DNA of 41,453 bases from Chitinophagaceae bacterium. Its GTDB lineage: Bacteria > Bacteroidota > Bacteroidia > Chitinophagales > Chitinophagaceae. Within the stretch, counting starts at the first letter, position 1. The number at the start of each line of letters is the position of its first letter. Under the pieces are notes generated by a model. The model was given only the letters and a program-made list of their open reading frames with translations. It made no database searches and was not told the DNA's origin. The position numbers and the translations under genes are program-made. The stretch lies in contig CANBQT010000026.1 in the NCBI GenBank assembly GCA_947371755.1, positions 1 to 41,453 on the forward strand, in the 5' to 3' direction. Below, piece by piece: positions 7,627 to 15,493 of the stretch.

Positions 7627-9327
7627 TTAGTTTTCAGATAATCGAATGTCGATGACTTTTAACTGTAATGTTGTATTGCCATTATATTCATTCTCGTCGA
7701 TGGTGTAAACAATATCGATTGGATGATTCATTTGTAACAATGAGAATTTGTCAGACATATTAAAACCAATACCTGTAATACTGATATTGTTCTGTTTCAA
7801 CACAAATCGAATATGGGCTTCTTTGACAATTTTAGAATAGCCCGTATCCCATACATTTTTCGAGATAAATACAGGACGCATATTATCCGGACCAATAGGT
7901 TCCATCTGTAAGAGGATCTGGTAAAATGCGGGATTGATCTCTGAGAAATTCAAAGGAGCATCAATCACTATTTCGGGAACCAATAATTCATCTGGAATGG
8001 TAGCTGCAACTACTTTTTCAAAGGCATCAGCGAAGGGTTGTACATTTTCTGGCAAAAGGGTCATACCCGCAGCAGCAAAATGTCCACCGTATCCTAATAG
8101 CCATTCCCTGCAAGCATGTATGGCTTCATACAGGTTAAACCCTGCCACACTTCTCGCGCTTCCACCCACCATCTCTCCACTTTTAGTAAGTACAATAGTT
8201 GGGCGATAATATTTTTCTATCAATCTACTGGCTACAATTCCTACTACACCTTTGTGCCAATGCTCTTGGTATACTACGGTTGTTTTTTTATTTTGATTAG
8301 AGGCATCTTTCAGCAATAATTCCAGTGCCTCTTCTGTGATGCTGCTATCCATTTCTCTTCTATCAGAATTGTCGCTATGAAGCATTTCAGCAAATTGCAT
8401 GGCTTTAACCGGATCCTGTTCGATAAACAATTGCACCGCTTTCCTGGCATCATCCATTCGGCCAGCGGCATTTACCCTTGGTGCAATCATGAAAACCACA
8501 TTGGTGATAAACATTTTCTTTTGAACGCCTGCTAATTTTATGATAGCCTCGATGCCGGGGCTTGGATGTTCATTGATTTTTTTTAATCCATAAAAGGCAA
8601 GTACTCTATTCTCGCCTGTCATTGGCACAATGTCTGCTGCTATTGCAATGGCAACAAGGTCGATGTATGTAAGATAGCTTTCAGCAGGCAGATTTAATTT
8701 TTCGGCTAATGCCTGCGCCAATTTAAAACCTACTCCACACCCGCATAATTCTTTATAGGGGTATTGACAATCTATTTGCTTCGCATTTAATATGGCTATA
8801 GCAGGAGGAAGGATCTGGTCTGGCAAGTGATGGTCGCAAACAATAAAATCAATCCCTAATTCTTTAGCATAAGCAATTAATTCAACAGACTTAATACCAC
8901 AATCCAAAGAAATAATCAACCCCATTCCATTTTCTTTCGCATAATCAATACCGGCTTTACTAACACCATATCCCTCACGATAACGATGTGGTATGTAGAA
9001 GTCAACCGATGGGTAAATGAACTTAAGAAATTGGTAAAGCGTTGCCACGGCAGTAGTGCCATCAACATCATAATCGCCAAATACCAACATTTTCTCTTTT
9101 TGTTCAAATGCTTGTAAGATGCGTGTTACGGCCTTGTCCATGTCTTTCATGAGCCAGGGACTATGCAGGTCTGATAATTGTGGGCGAAAGAAACTTTTTG
9201 AAAGTTCAAAATCGTCCAGACCTCTTTGAACCAGTATGCGACAAAGTGTTTTATTGATCTTTAAAGAGGAAAATAGTGCGTCTACTTTGGATTCATCTGC
9301 GGGCAATATATTCCAGCGTTTCTGCAT
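7627..9327 (-). CDS. recJ: Single-stranded-DNA-specific exonuclease RecJ
   Basis: A 566-residue DHH-family 5'-3' exonuclease. Visible motifs are DYDVDGTTA (from residue 85), LDCG (141-144), CDHHLPD (DHH at 165-167), the mid-domain AGRMDDA, and the DHHA1 signature YGGHFAAAGMTL. RecJ resects single-stranded DNA in recombination, mismatch and base-excision repair, with Mn2+ or Mg2+ held by the Asp and His residues. Length is normal. Its ATG overlaps the stop of the upstream prenyl synthase by one base (TAATG), so the two are co-translated. Confidence 0.96.
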   Translation of the reverse strand: MQKRWNILPADESKVDALFSSLKINKTLCRILVQRGLDDFELSKSFFRPQLSDLHSPWLMKDMDKAVTRILQAFEQKEKMLVFGDYDVDGTTAVATLYQFLKFIYPSVDFYIPHRYREGYGVSKAGIDYAKENGMGLIISLDCGIKSVELIAYAKELGIDFIVCDHHLPDQILPPAIAILNAKQIDCQYPYKELCGCGVGFKLAQALAEKLNLPAESYLTYIDLVAIAIAADIVPMTGENRVLAFYGLKKINEHPSPGIEAIIKLAGVQKKMFITNVVFMIAPRVNAAGRMDDARKAVQLFIEQDPVKAMQFAEMLHSDNSDRREMDSSITEEALELLLKDASNQNKKTTVVYQEHWHKGVVGIVASRLIEKYYRPTIVLTKSGEMVGGSARSVAGFNLYEAIHACREWLLGYGGHFAAAGMTLLPENVQPFADAFEKVVAATIPDELLVPEIVIDAPLNFSEINPAFYQILLQMEPIGPDNMRPVFISKNVWDTGYSKIVKEAHIRFVLKQNNISITGIGFNMSDKFSLLQMNHPIDIVYTIDENEYNGNTTLQLKVIDIRLSEN

Positions 9328-10289
9328 TAGTATGCACGATCTGTTGTGTATAGAACTAATTCTTCCAGTGCCTGGCGAATATTTGAATCCGGGAACTCAT
9401 GTAATAAAGCCAAAGCATCATCACGATAAGATTCCATTTTTGCTTTTGCATAATCAATGCCGCCAGTTGATACAACGGTGTCTATTACAAATTGTACTTT
9501 TTCTTTATCAGTGTTTTCGTTCTTGATAATATAAATGAGTTTTCGCTTGATATCAGCACTACAATTGTTTAAGGTGTAGATGAGAGGGAGCGTTAATTTC
9601 TTTTCTTTGATATCATTACCCGTGGGCTTTCCAACATTTGCATTGCCATAGTCGAAGAGGTCGTCTTTTATTTGGAATGCCATCCCTACCTTTTCTCCAA
9701 AACTCCTTAATTTTTCAATCTGAATGGGGTCTTCAAAAGTGGTAGATGCTCCAGCCGCGCAGGCAGAAGCGAGCAAAGAAGCAGTTTTGCCATTTATGAT
9801 CTCGTAGTAAACGGATTCCTGTAGATTTAGATTTCTAGCTTTTTCAATTTGTAACAACTCACCCTCACTCATCAGCTTAACGGCTTCTGAAAGTACCTGT
9901 AAAACCAGATAGTCTTTATTATTTAATGATAGTAATAATCCTTTTGACAAGAGATAGTCGCCTACTAATACCGCAATTTTATTTTTCCAGATGGCATTAA
10001 TTGAGAATACGCCCCGACGTTCCAAAGCTTCGTCAACCACATCATCATGAACCAGAGTTGCTGTATGGAGTAATTCAACCAGGGAAGCCGCACGATAACT
10101 GCTATCGTTGATTTCTCCCCCTATGCGGGCACAAAGCAAAACAAACATAGGCCTTAGTTGCTTGCCTTTTCGTTTCACGATATATTGCATGATCCGATCC
10201 AATAAAGCAACCCTGCTTTTTACAGCTTCTCTGAAATGGGCTTCAAAGAGAACTAGTTCTTCTGATATAACTTGTTTGGCTAGTTTCAT
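9327..10289 (-). CDS. Long-chain polyprenyl diphosphate synthase
   Basis: A 320-residue trans-isoprenyl diphosphate synthase. It has the first Asp-rich motif DDVVD (82-86), the KGKQLR substrate loop (41-46) and the second Asp-rich motif in FQIKDDLFDYGN. The residue five positions before the first motif is Ala, not the bulky aromatic of short-chain enzymes, so a long product such as the hexa- to octaprenyl chain of menaquinone is likely. IspB-like is the closest general name; chain length cannot be read reliably. It is first in a two-gene unit with recJ, with a variant -7 element at 10304-10310. Confidence 0.9.
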   Translation of the reverse strand: MKLAKQVISEELVLFEAHFREAVKSRVALLDRIMQYIVKRKGKQLRPMFVLLCARIGGEINDSSYRAASLVELLHTATLVHDDVVDEALERRGVFSINAIWKNKIAVLVGDYLLSKGLLLSLNNKDYLVLQVLSEAVKLMSEGELLQIEKARNLNLQESVYYEIINGKTASLLASACAAGASTTFEDPIQIEKLRSFGEKVGMAFQIKDDLFDYGNANVGKPTGNDIKEKKLTLPLIYTLNNCSADIKRKLIYIIKNENTDKEKVQFVIDTVVSTGGIDYAKAKMESYRDDALALLHEFPDSNIRQALEELVLYTTDRAY

Positions 10290-10298
10290 CGCTAAAAT

Positions 10299-10310
10299 AT
10301 CTGCAATATA
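10299..10310 (-). promoter_or_regulatory. Variant -7 element (TATATTGCAGAT) for the prenyl synthase gene
   Basis: The minus strand reads TATATTGCAGAT, a TAnnTTGC word one T shorter than the TAnnTTTG consensus, 10 bases before the ATG at 10289. The same shortened form precedes thyA, pepT and the plsC-like gene. Confidence 0.3.
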
Positions 10311-10401
10311 GCACGGATATGTACAATATTTTCATTCAAAGCAACGGAAATGATTTTATTAGTGTCAAATTACTATTAACAATAGCTTTCAACTTTATTA
10401 G

Positions 10402-10432
10402 TTGCCGTTCTGAAACACAATTCCTAATTTTG
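10402..10432 (+). promoter_or_regulatory. Bacteroidota promoter (-33 TTG, -7 TAATTTTG) for the OmpA-like gene
   Basis: TTG at 10402-10404 and TAATTTTG at 10425-10432 are separated by exactly 20 bases, matching the spacing known for primary-sigma promoters in this phylum. It is the best full promoter in the window and predicts a leader of about 40 bases. Confidence 0.65.
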
Positions 10433-10479
10433 GACATTCTAAATACAAACAATTATCAATTAAACTACAAATAGCATTT

Positions 10480-11928
10480 ATGTCAAGCAAAAAGTTTTTA
10501 TTAGTGGCGGCCCTAATTGTCTTAATACAGACTGTTGGCTTAGCTCAGAATGATTTTGGGAGCGACTGGAAAGACAGCTCCAAAATCCCCACAAGAGCCT
10601 TACCACAATACAATGAGTTTATCAATAACCAATACCCTTTTCCTACAAGACCACGCGATCAGTGGGAGATTGGAATCGGTTTTGGCTCTGCGGTTTTGTC
10701 GAACGACTGGGCCAATAATAAAGGGTTTGGTGCAACTATCACTGCAAGAAAAGCAGTTAGTCATACCTTCTCGCTTCGTCCTACCGTTGCATATTATTCC
10801 AATAGTGGTGGGGGCATCAATATCAATACAGGCTTGAGAAATGATTATAAAAATAACTCATTGCATTTTGGAATGGATATCTTAACATCCCTGAATACGC
10901 TGAGTTTTTACAGAGGCAATCCCAAAGTAAATGTCTATGCGGTTACAGGTTTTGAGTATTATTCACCTAAGATCACGCAAAGTATTGCTAACGGACCATT
11001 TGTTGATATTGCTAATCCAAATAATGGTATTACCAATTATCTGGGTTTAAACCTGGGTTTAGGTGTGGCTTTCAAAGTAACAGATGGTGTTAACATCGCG
11101 CTTGAAATGAAGCATACTTTAACCAATAATGATAAATTAGAAACTTATACAACTCCGTATAGTAATGCTAATGATTCTTGGTGGTATACAGGCATTAAAT
11201 TGAATTTCAATGTTGGAAACAAATCAAGAAGAGTGCAGCCATTATGGTGGATCAATCCAGCTAATTATGTGTACAATGAGATCAATAAGCCAGCACACAT
11301 GAAGTTACCTAAAGTAGTTCTTCCTGATGGTGATAAAGATGGTGTAGCTGATCAGTTTGATCTTGAGCCAAATACTGCTACTGGTGCACCTGTAGATAGT
11401 CATGGTGTATCAAAAGATACGGATGGTGACGGTGTTCCTGATTTCAAGGATAAAGAATTACTTACCCCTCAAAAATGCTTCCCTGTTAATGCAGATGGTA
11501 TTGGTACTTGTCCTGAACCTGCTTGTTGCAAAGAGATCAGAGATATGGTTTCTAATATGAAAGTAGCTCCAGTAGTAGAATGTACCATTGGAGGTTTACC
11601 TAGCATTCAATTCAAAGGATCTGCTAAACTGTCTAAAGACAATGAAGCAATTCTTGCGGTTGCTGCAGCAAAGATCAATGCCAACCCTGCATGTAAGGTT
11701 AAAGTAATTGGATATGGTGCATCTAGCAAATCTGCTCAACAATTAAGTTGGGAAAGAGTAAATGCAGTGATGAAATATTTAGTGGAAAAACAAGGAATCT
11801 CTGAAAGCAGATTGTTGTTCAACTATGGTCAGGATGGAGACATCAATACTGTAGATCTGATGGGAACTACTGAAGATGGTCCAAACACGGTTCCTGCGCC
11901 ACATCCAAACTTAAAATCTAAGAATTAA
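10480..11928 (+). CDS. OmpA-family outer-membrane protein with calcium-type repeats
   Basis: A 482-residue protein. It has a signal peptide (1-22, GLA before Gln23), an N-terminal beta-barrel (about 60-250, alternating strands such as WEIGIGFGSAVL), and thrombospondin-type-3 repeats (DGDKDGVADQFD at 283-294, DTDGDGVPDFKD at 313-324) that likely bind calcium. A C-terminal OmpA-like domain spans about 365-460. That domain is odd. The usual G-H-T-D is GYGA (411-414), so the Asp that contacts diaminopimelate is Ala414, and the loop to the conserved Arg426 is about three residues shorter. Six Cys (333, 344, 349, 350, 368, 405) cluster around it and may form disulfides. It is probably an abundant outer-membrane protein, given its strong promoter and its own terminator. 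Confidence 0.9.
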   Translation: MSSKKFLLVAALIVLIQTVGLAQNDFGSDWKDSSKIPTRALPQYNEFINNQYPFPTRPRDQWEIGIGFGSAVLSNDWANNKGFGATITARKAVSHTFSLRPTVAYYSNSGGGININTGLRNDYKNNSLHFGMDILTSLNTLSFYRGNPKVNVYAVTGFEYYSPKITQSIANGPFVDIANPNNGITNYLGLNLGLGVAFKVTDGVNIALEMKHTLTNNDKLETYTTPYSNANDSWWYTGIKLNFNVGNKSRRVQPLWWINPANYVYNEINKPAHMKLPKVVLPDGDKDGVADQFDLEPNTATGAPVDSHGVSKDTDGDGVPDFKDKELLTPQKCFPVNADGIGTCPEPACCKEIRDMVSNMKVAPVVECTIGGLPSIQFKGSAKLSKDNEAILAVAAAKINANPACKVKVIGYGASSKSAQQLSWERVNAVMKYLVEKQGISESRLLFNYGQDGDINTVDLMGTTEDGPNTVPAPHPNLKSKN

Positions 11929-11947
11929 GATTTAAAAGATTCTATAT

Positions 11948-11983
11948 AAAAAGCCCGTCCGATTCATCAGGACGGGCTTTTTG
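11948..11983 (+). terminator. Rho-independent terminator of the OmpA-like gene
   Basis: AAAAAGCCCGTCC (11948-11960) pairs perfectly with GGACGGGCTTTTT (11970-11982) around a 9-base loop, followed by T-rich sequence. It lies 19 bases after the stop codon. Confidence 0.92.
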
Positions 11984-12018
11984 TTTAAAGCATATTAGGT
12001 TTAGAGGATGTTTTTATG

Positions 12019-12104
12019 GCACGCAGATAACGCGGATAAAACTGATTTGCACGGATGCTTCAATTAAATTTTCGTTATTCACTTCTCACTCTTCATTTTT
12101 CACT
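12019..12104. repeat. Degenerate intergenic repeat words
   Basis: The gap after the OmpA terminator holds short related words ACGCAGAT (12021), ACGCGGAT (12030) and GCACGGAT (12049), distinctly more GC-rich than the surroundings. A CT-rich run of TTCAC-like units follows at about 12078-12104. Both resemble decayed interspersed intergenic repeats of bacterial chromosomes. One window cannot show copy number, so the call is tentative. No coding sequence is seen here. Confidence 0.3.
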
Positions 12105-12108
12105 TTTT

Positions 12109-12771
12109 TTATTGGTTCACCAAATTGAAATGCAGCTCACCAAAATTTTGCAGTGAAGATAATTTCAAATCAGCGGCTCCCCATTGCTCATCTTTCAATT
12201 GAGAGTAATGAGGAACTACCACACATTTCATCCTTGCTGCCTTAGCGGCTATCATACCATTGAATGAGTCTTCAAAACAAATGCAGGACGTGGGAGACGA
12301 ATCGAGTTTGCTAGCGCAATTAAGATATACCTGCGGGTGTGGTTTCCCAAAAGGCAGATCTTCTGCTGAAGAAGTTGCATGAAGATAAGCGCCAATGCCC
12401 GTCATCTTTATCACCAAATCAATCAGTTCCTGAGGAGACGAAGTTGCTAAACCAATTTTAAATTCTTTTTTGTAGAAGAAGTCAAATATATAGCCAAGGC
12501 CGGGCATTATTTTTGCCTGTTTTTCAATTTTTGTCAATACAGATTGTACAATTCTTTTCTCTGCTCTACTATGTTCTTGTTCGCCAATTTGATAATAGCT
12601 AAACCACCATTGTACAAATTCTTTAGTTCTGAGTCCTGTTGTAGATTTATATTGTTCCTCAGTTAGGTTTACTCCGTAGTCTCTTAAAACTTCCTCTGCC
12701 GCCTGATTCCATAGAGGTTCACTATCAATCAAGAGACCATCAATATCAAAAATCACTGTGTTTAATTGCAT
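12109..12771 (-). CDS. HAD-superfamily sugar-phosphatase (HxpB/YniC-like)
   Basis: A 220-residue HAD hydrolase with all four motifs: I, VIFDIDGLLIDSEPLW (nucleophile and acid DxD); II, LATSSPQ; III, the Lys in FGKPHPQVY; and IV, CFEDSFNG. The LLIDSEPLW cap start and the length match the hexitol/2-deoxyglucose-6-phosphate phosphatase HxpB and beta-phosphoglucomutase-like branch. It is cytosolic and Mg2+-dependent. The substrate is probably a small sugar or polyol phosphate. It is transcribed alone from a TATTTTTG element at 12790-12797, divergent from the acyltransferase gene. Confidence 0.85.
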   Translation of the reverse strand: MQLNTVIFDIDGLLIDSEPLWNQAAEEVLRDYGVNLTEEQYKSTTGLRTKEFVQWWFSYYQIGEQEHSRAEKRIVQSVLTKIEKQAKIMPGLGYIFDFFYKKEFKIGLATSSPQELIDLVIKMTGIGAYLHATSSAEDLPFGKPHPQVYLNCASKLDSSPTSCICFEDSFNGMIAAKAARMKCVVVPHYSQLKDEQWGAADLKLSSLQNFGELHFNLVNQ

Positions 12772-12789
12772 TGTATATTTTTAGCATCG

Positions 12790-12797
12790 CAAAAATA
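12790..12797 (-). promoter_or_regulatory. -7 element (TATTTTTG) for the HAD phosphatase
   Basis: An exact TAnnTTTG match on the minus strand, 18 bases before the ATG at 12771. A TTTG at 12814-12817 could serve as the -33 element, though the 16-base spacing is short. Confidence 0.45.
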
Positions 12798-12861
12798 TCG
12801 TTCACTACCGAAACAAAACGCCTATTTTTAATTTTTCAAGTAACATTTTGGTTACATTTCT

Positions 12862-12873
12862 TATTTTGCAGCC
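12862..12873 (+). promoter_or_regulatory. Variant -7 element (TATTTTGCAGCC) for the acyltransferase gene
   Basis: A TAnnTTGC word followed by GCAGCC, the same extension seen at rpsF and thyA. It lies 59 bases before the ATG at 12933 in the divergent region shared with the HAD gene. Confidence 0.35.
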
Positions 12874-12932
12874 CGCCATTTGAATTTATTCTTGGTGAAT
12901 GACATTGAAGCCAAAGAAATAAAAATCAGCTT

Positions 12933-13700
12933 ATGAAATTAGTTGAAAAACTAAAACACATAAAAATCACGCGTTCATTTGTCTATGCATTGGTTGGTGC
13001 AGTGTCATATCCTGGTCTATGTATCGTAAATAGTATTCGTATTGAGGGAACTGAACACTTAAAAAAACTTCCCAAAAAGAATGTACTGTTTGTAAGCAAT
13101 CATCAGACTTATTTTGCAGATGTGATCACTTTTTTACACATTTTTTGTGCGGTAAAATGGCGTAAGCATAACCGATTAGGAATCCCCTATTATTTGATCA
13201 ACCCTTTCACAAATGTATATTTTGTAGCTGCTGAAGAAACGATGAATGGAAGTCTGATCAGTAGAATTTTTAAGATGGCTGGTGCACTTACCATTAAAAG
13301 AACCTGGCGTGCAAAGGGAGAGGATGTAAACAGGTCAAGAGATGAGTCAGACACTCAGAAAATTGATGAAGCTTTGAATCATAGTTGGGTTATTACCTTT
13401 CCTCAGGGAACTACCAAACCATTTGCTCCCGGAAGGAAAGGAACGGCTCATATCATCAAAAATAATCGGCCCATCGTAGTGCCTGTGGTGATTAATGGTT
13501 TCTGGAGAGCGTTTAGTAAAACAGGGCTTTCCTTTAAAAAGAAAGGTGCCAAACTTTCTATTCGTTTTAAGGAACCGATGGTTATTGATTATACTAAACC
13601 AGTGGAAGAAATTCTAGAGGAAGTGATGTTTGCGATTGAACAGAGCAAAGAATATATGCTTAAGGGAAAGCATCATTTAATGAATATTTTAGACAAATAA
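12933..13700 (+). CDS. PlsC-like lysophospholipid acyltransferase with altered motifs
   Basis: A 255-residue membrane-associated acyltransferase. The N-terminal hydrophobic segment (16-33) and the order of blocks fit 1-acyl-glycerol-3-phosphate acyltransferases. Block I is SNHQTYFAD: His57 and Asp63 are separated by five residues, where the family has HX4D. Block III is FPQGTT (156-161), where FPEGTR is usual, so both the catalytic spacing and the acyl-acceptor Glu differ. Block IV (VVPVVINGFW) is normal. It may be a lineage form of the lipid acyltransferase or act on another acceptor such as an amino-lipid. A terminator hairpin begins inside its stop codon. Confidence 0.82.
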   Translation: MKLVEKLKHIKITRSFVYALVGAVSYPGLCIVNSIRIEGTEHLKKLPKKNVLFVSNHQTYFADVITFLHIFCAVKWRKHNRLGIPYYLINPFTNVYFVAAEETMNGSLISRIFKMAGALTIKRTWRAKGEDVNRSRDESDTQKIDEALNHSWVITFPQGTTKPFAPGRKGTAHIIKNNRPIVVPVVINGFWRAFSKTGLSFKKKGAKLSIRFKEPMVIDYTKPVEEILEEVMFAIEQSKEYMLKGKHHLMNILDK

Positions 13701-13725
13701 AAAGCCTGAAAATATCAGGCTTTTT
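13699..13725. terminator. Bidirectional terminator, acyltransferase / thioesterase
   Basis: AAAAAGCCTGA (13699-13709) pairs with TCAGGCTTTTT (13715-13725) around an AAATA loop. It starts within the acyltransferase stop codon and ends 2 bases before the thioesterase stop, serving both convergent genes. Confidence 0.88.
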
Positions 13726-13726
13726 A

Positions 13727-14242
13727 TTATTTCGTAAAGAATGCTTTTAGTTCACTGGCATCATCAGGTTTCATTTTCCCAGAGAGTATCAATCGTAATT
13801 GTCTTCTTCTTAAAGAGCCATCAAATAATTTAATCTCTGATTCAGTTTCAGGAATAACAGATGGAACCAATCTTGGTTTTCCATTCGGGTCCAGTGCTAC
13901 AAAGGTGAAGAATGCTTCATTGCTTTCGTATTTATATTGATGCAATAAGTCTTCCCCCCAAACCTTTAAATAAATTTCCATAGAGGTATTGAAAGCACGA
14001 CAAACGAATGCCTCAATATGAACCACGTTACCAAGTTTGATGGGGTTCTTGAAACTGATATTGTCCACTGAAACAGTCATGCTAGGCGTATTGCAATGTT
14101 TTCCTGCTGCAATACCAGCAGCTATATCCATCCAATACATTAAACGACCTCCCATTAGATTGCCAAAAGTGTTGGTATCATTGGGTAAAACAAGTTCGTT
14201 CATGATTGTAAAGCTTTCAAGTGCTTTCTTTCCTTCTATCAT
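13727..14242 (-). CDS. Acyl-CoA thioesterase (hotdog fold)
   Basis: A 171-residue single hotdog-domain thioesterase of the YciA/ACOT type. The signature LPNDTNTFGNLMGGRLMYWM provides the catalytic Asn/Asp-rich loop and the central helix, and SVDNISFKNPIKLGNVV follows. It hydrolyses acyl-CoA to free fatty acid and CoA in the cytosol. A TTG codon precedes the chosen ATG at 14242 directly; the ATG is preferred. It lies 41 bases downstream of the dipeptide epimerase gene on the same strand and may be co-transcribed, without an obvious functional link. Confidence 0.88.
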   Translation of the reverse strand: MIEGKKALESFTIMNELVLPNDTNTFGNLMGGRLMYWMDIAAGIAAGKHCNTPSMTVSVDNISFKNPIKLGNVVHIEAFVCRAFNTSMEIYLKVWGEDLLHQYKYESNEAFFTFVALDPNGKPRLVPSVIPETESEIKLFDGSLRRRQLRLILSGKMKPDDASELKAFFTK

Positions 14243-14283
14243 CAATTTCGGTTTATGTGCGTGTAAAGATACATTGGGGAACG

Positions 14284-15381
14284 CTAAATAATGGTTTGTT
14301 CTAATGTTTTCAAGAATTCAGGGTCAACATCTGCACCTAGCCCAGGTGTATCAGATAGTGATAGTTCCATTCCTGTATAGCGAATGCCACCCAATACTGG
14401 ATCTATTTTGTGTCCAATCAAACAGGTGTCTAAATCATAAAATAGAATATTATGGTGGGCAAGTGCAAAGTGCATTTTTGCCGTTAATGCAACACGGCTT
14501 TCGAGCATTCCCCCTAACATACAAGCTATTCCATTCGCTTCAGCAACCTGATTTATTTTCGTTGCTTCAAGTATCCCACCACTCTTCGCAAACTTTATAT
14601 TGATATAGGTACAGGCTTTATGGCGAATCAACCGTTCTGCATCATGATGGGTAAAAACACTTTCATCCGCCATGATGGGAATAGGGGAAATGGCCATTAA
14701 TTGAGGAAGTAGTTCATCATTCCATTTTCTCATGGGTTGCTCACAAAACTCAATTTGATAATTCCCTAAGCTGGTTAAAGCGATTACGGCATCATCGAAA
14801 GTCCAGCCCTGGTTGGCATCAATCCGAATTTTAATATTATAACCAATGGCTTCACGGATTTCTTTGATGCGTTGGATGTCTTCAGAAACTTTTTTTCCAA
14901 GTTTTACTTTGATAATATGTACCCCCTTTTTTTGATATTCAATGGCAGTTGCAGCCATATTTTCAGGTGTATCAATTCCAATGGTCAGGTCGGTTTCAAT
15001 CACTTTATATTGACCTCCTAAGAATTGATACAAAGGCTTGTTAGCGTGTTGAGCTGCAATATCATATAAGGCCATATCAAAAGCACTTTTCGCAGTATAG
15101 TTTCCAGCTGTAAAGAGGTCTAATTCCTGCATCCGGCTTTCGATCTGTAAGGGATCTTTGTGTTTCCAGATAACTGCAAAATCTTTCGCCATTTCGTAAC
15201 AAGTTGCCTGGGTTTCACCAGCAATCATTGGAAATGCAGAACATTCACCTATACCGATCAAACCCGCATCTGTATGAACCCTTACGATTAAATTCTGAGC
15301 AAAATGCATGGTGCCAGTTGCAATGGTAAAAGGCAACATGGGAATGCTGTATTTATAGATTTCTATTTTTGAAATATGCAT
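14284..15381 (-). CDS. Dipeptide epimerase (enolase superfamily, L-Ala-D/L-Glu type)
   Basis: A 365-residue enolase-superfamily enzyme of the muconate-lactonising subgroup. The catalytic KxK is Lys158/Lys160 (IIKVKLGK). Metal ligands are Asp188 (RIDANQGW), Glu214 (EFCEQP) and Asp239 (MADES). The opposing Lys is Lys263 (NIKFAKSGG). The DLD (316-318) in FYDLDT matches the DxD that grips the dipeptide amino group in Ala-Glu epimerases. It would interconvert L-Ala-D-Glu and L-Ala-L-Glu from murein peptides. Cis-hydroxyproline or succinylbenzoate activity is less likely given the DxD. Divergent from proline dehydrogenase, with a 17-bp perfect dyad 22 bases before its start. Confidence 0.85.
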   Translation of the reverse strand: MHISKIEIYKYSIPMLPFTIATGTMHFAQNLIVRVHTDAGLIGIGECSAFPMIAGETQATCYEMAKDFAVIWKHKDPLQIESRMQELDLFTAGNYTAKSAFDMALYDIAAQHANKPLYQFLGGQYKVIETDLTIGIDTPENMAATAIEYQKKGVHIIKVKLGKKVSEDIQRIKEIREAIGYNIKIRIDANQGWTFDDAVIALTSLGNYQIEFCEQPMRKWNDELLPQLMAISPIPIMADESVFTHHDAERLIRHKACTYINIKFAKSGGILEATKINQVAEANGIACMLGGMLESRVALTAKMHFALAHHNILFYDLDTCLIGHKIDPVLGGIRYTGMELSLSDTPGLGADVDPEFLKTLEQTII

Positions 15382-15403
15382 AAGCGAAGTTCAGGTTTTC
15401 TTA

Positions 15404-15420
15404 AATAATTTTAAATTATT
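15404..15420. promoter_or_regulatory. 17-bp perfect palindrome in epimerase/proline dehydrogenase divergent region
   Basis: AATAATTT (15404-15411), a central T and AAATTATT (15413-15420) form a perfect dyad 22 bases before the epimerase ATG. AT-rich dyads can occur by chance in such DNA, but its place between divergent genes suits an operator. Confidence 0.35.
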
Positions 15421-15468
15421 ACCAGTAGTTTATAAATTTCCTTTTTTACTTAACTAATGTATACGATA

Positions 15469-15481
15469 TTCGTGGAACGAA
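15469..15481. promoter_or_regulatory. Short dyad before proline dehydrogenase
   Basis: TTCGT (15469-15473) and ACGAA (15477-15481) surround GGA and end 12 bases before the ATG at 15494. It could be an mRNA hairpin near the start or an operator half-site. Support is positional only. Confidence 0.25.
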
Positions 15482-15493
15482 CATCCGTTAGCA

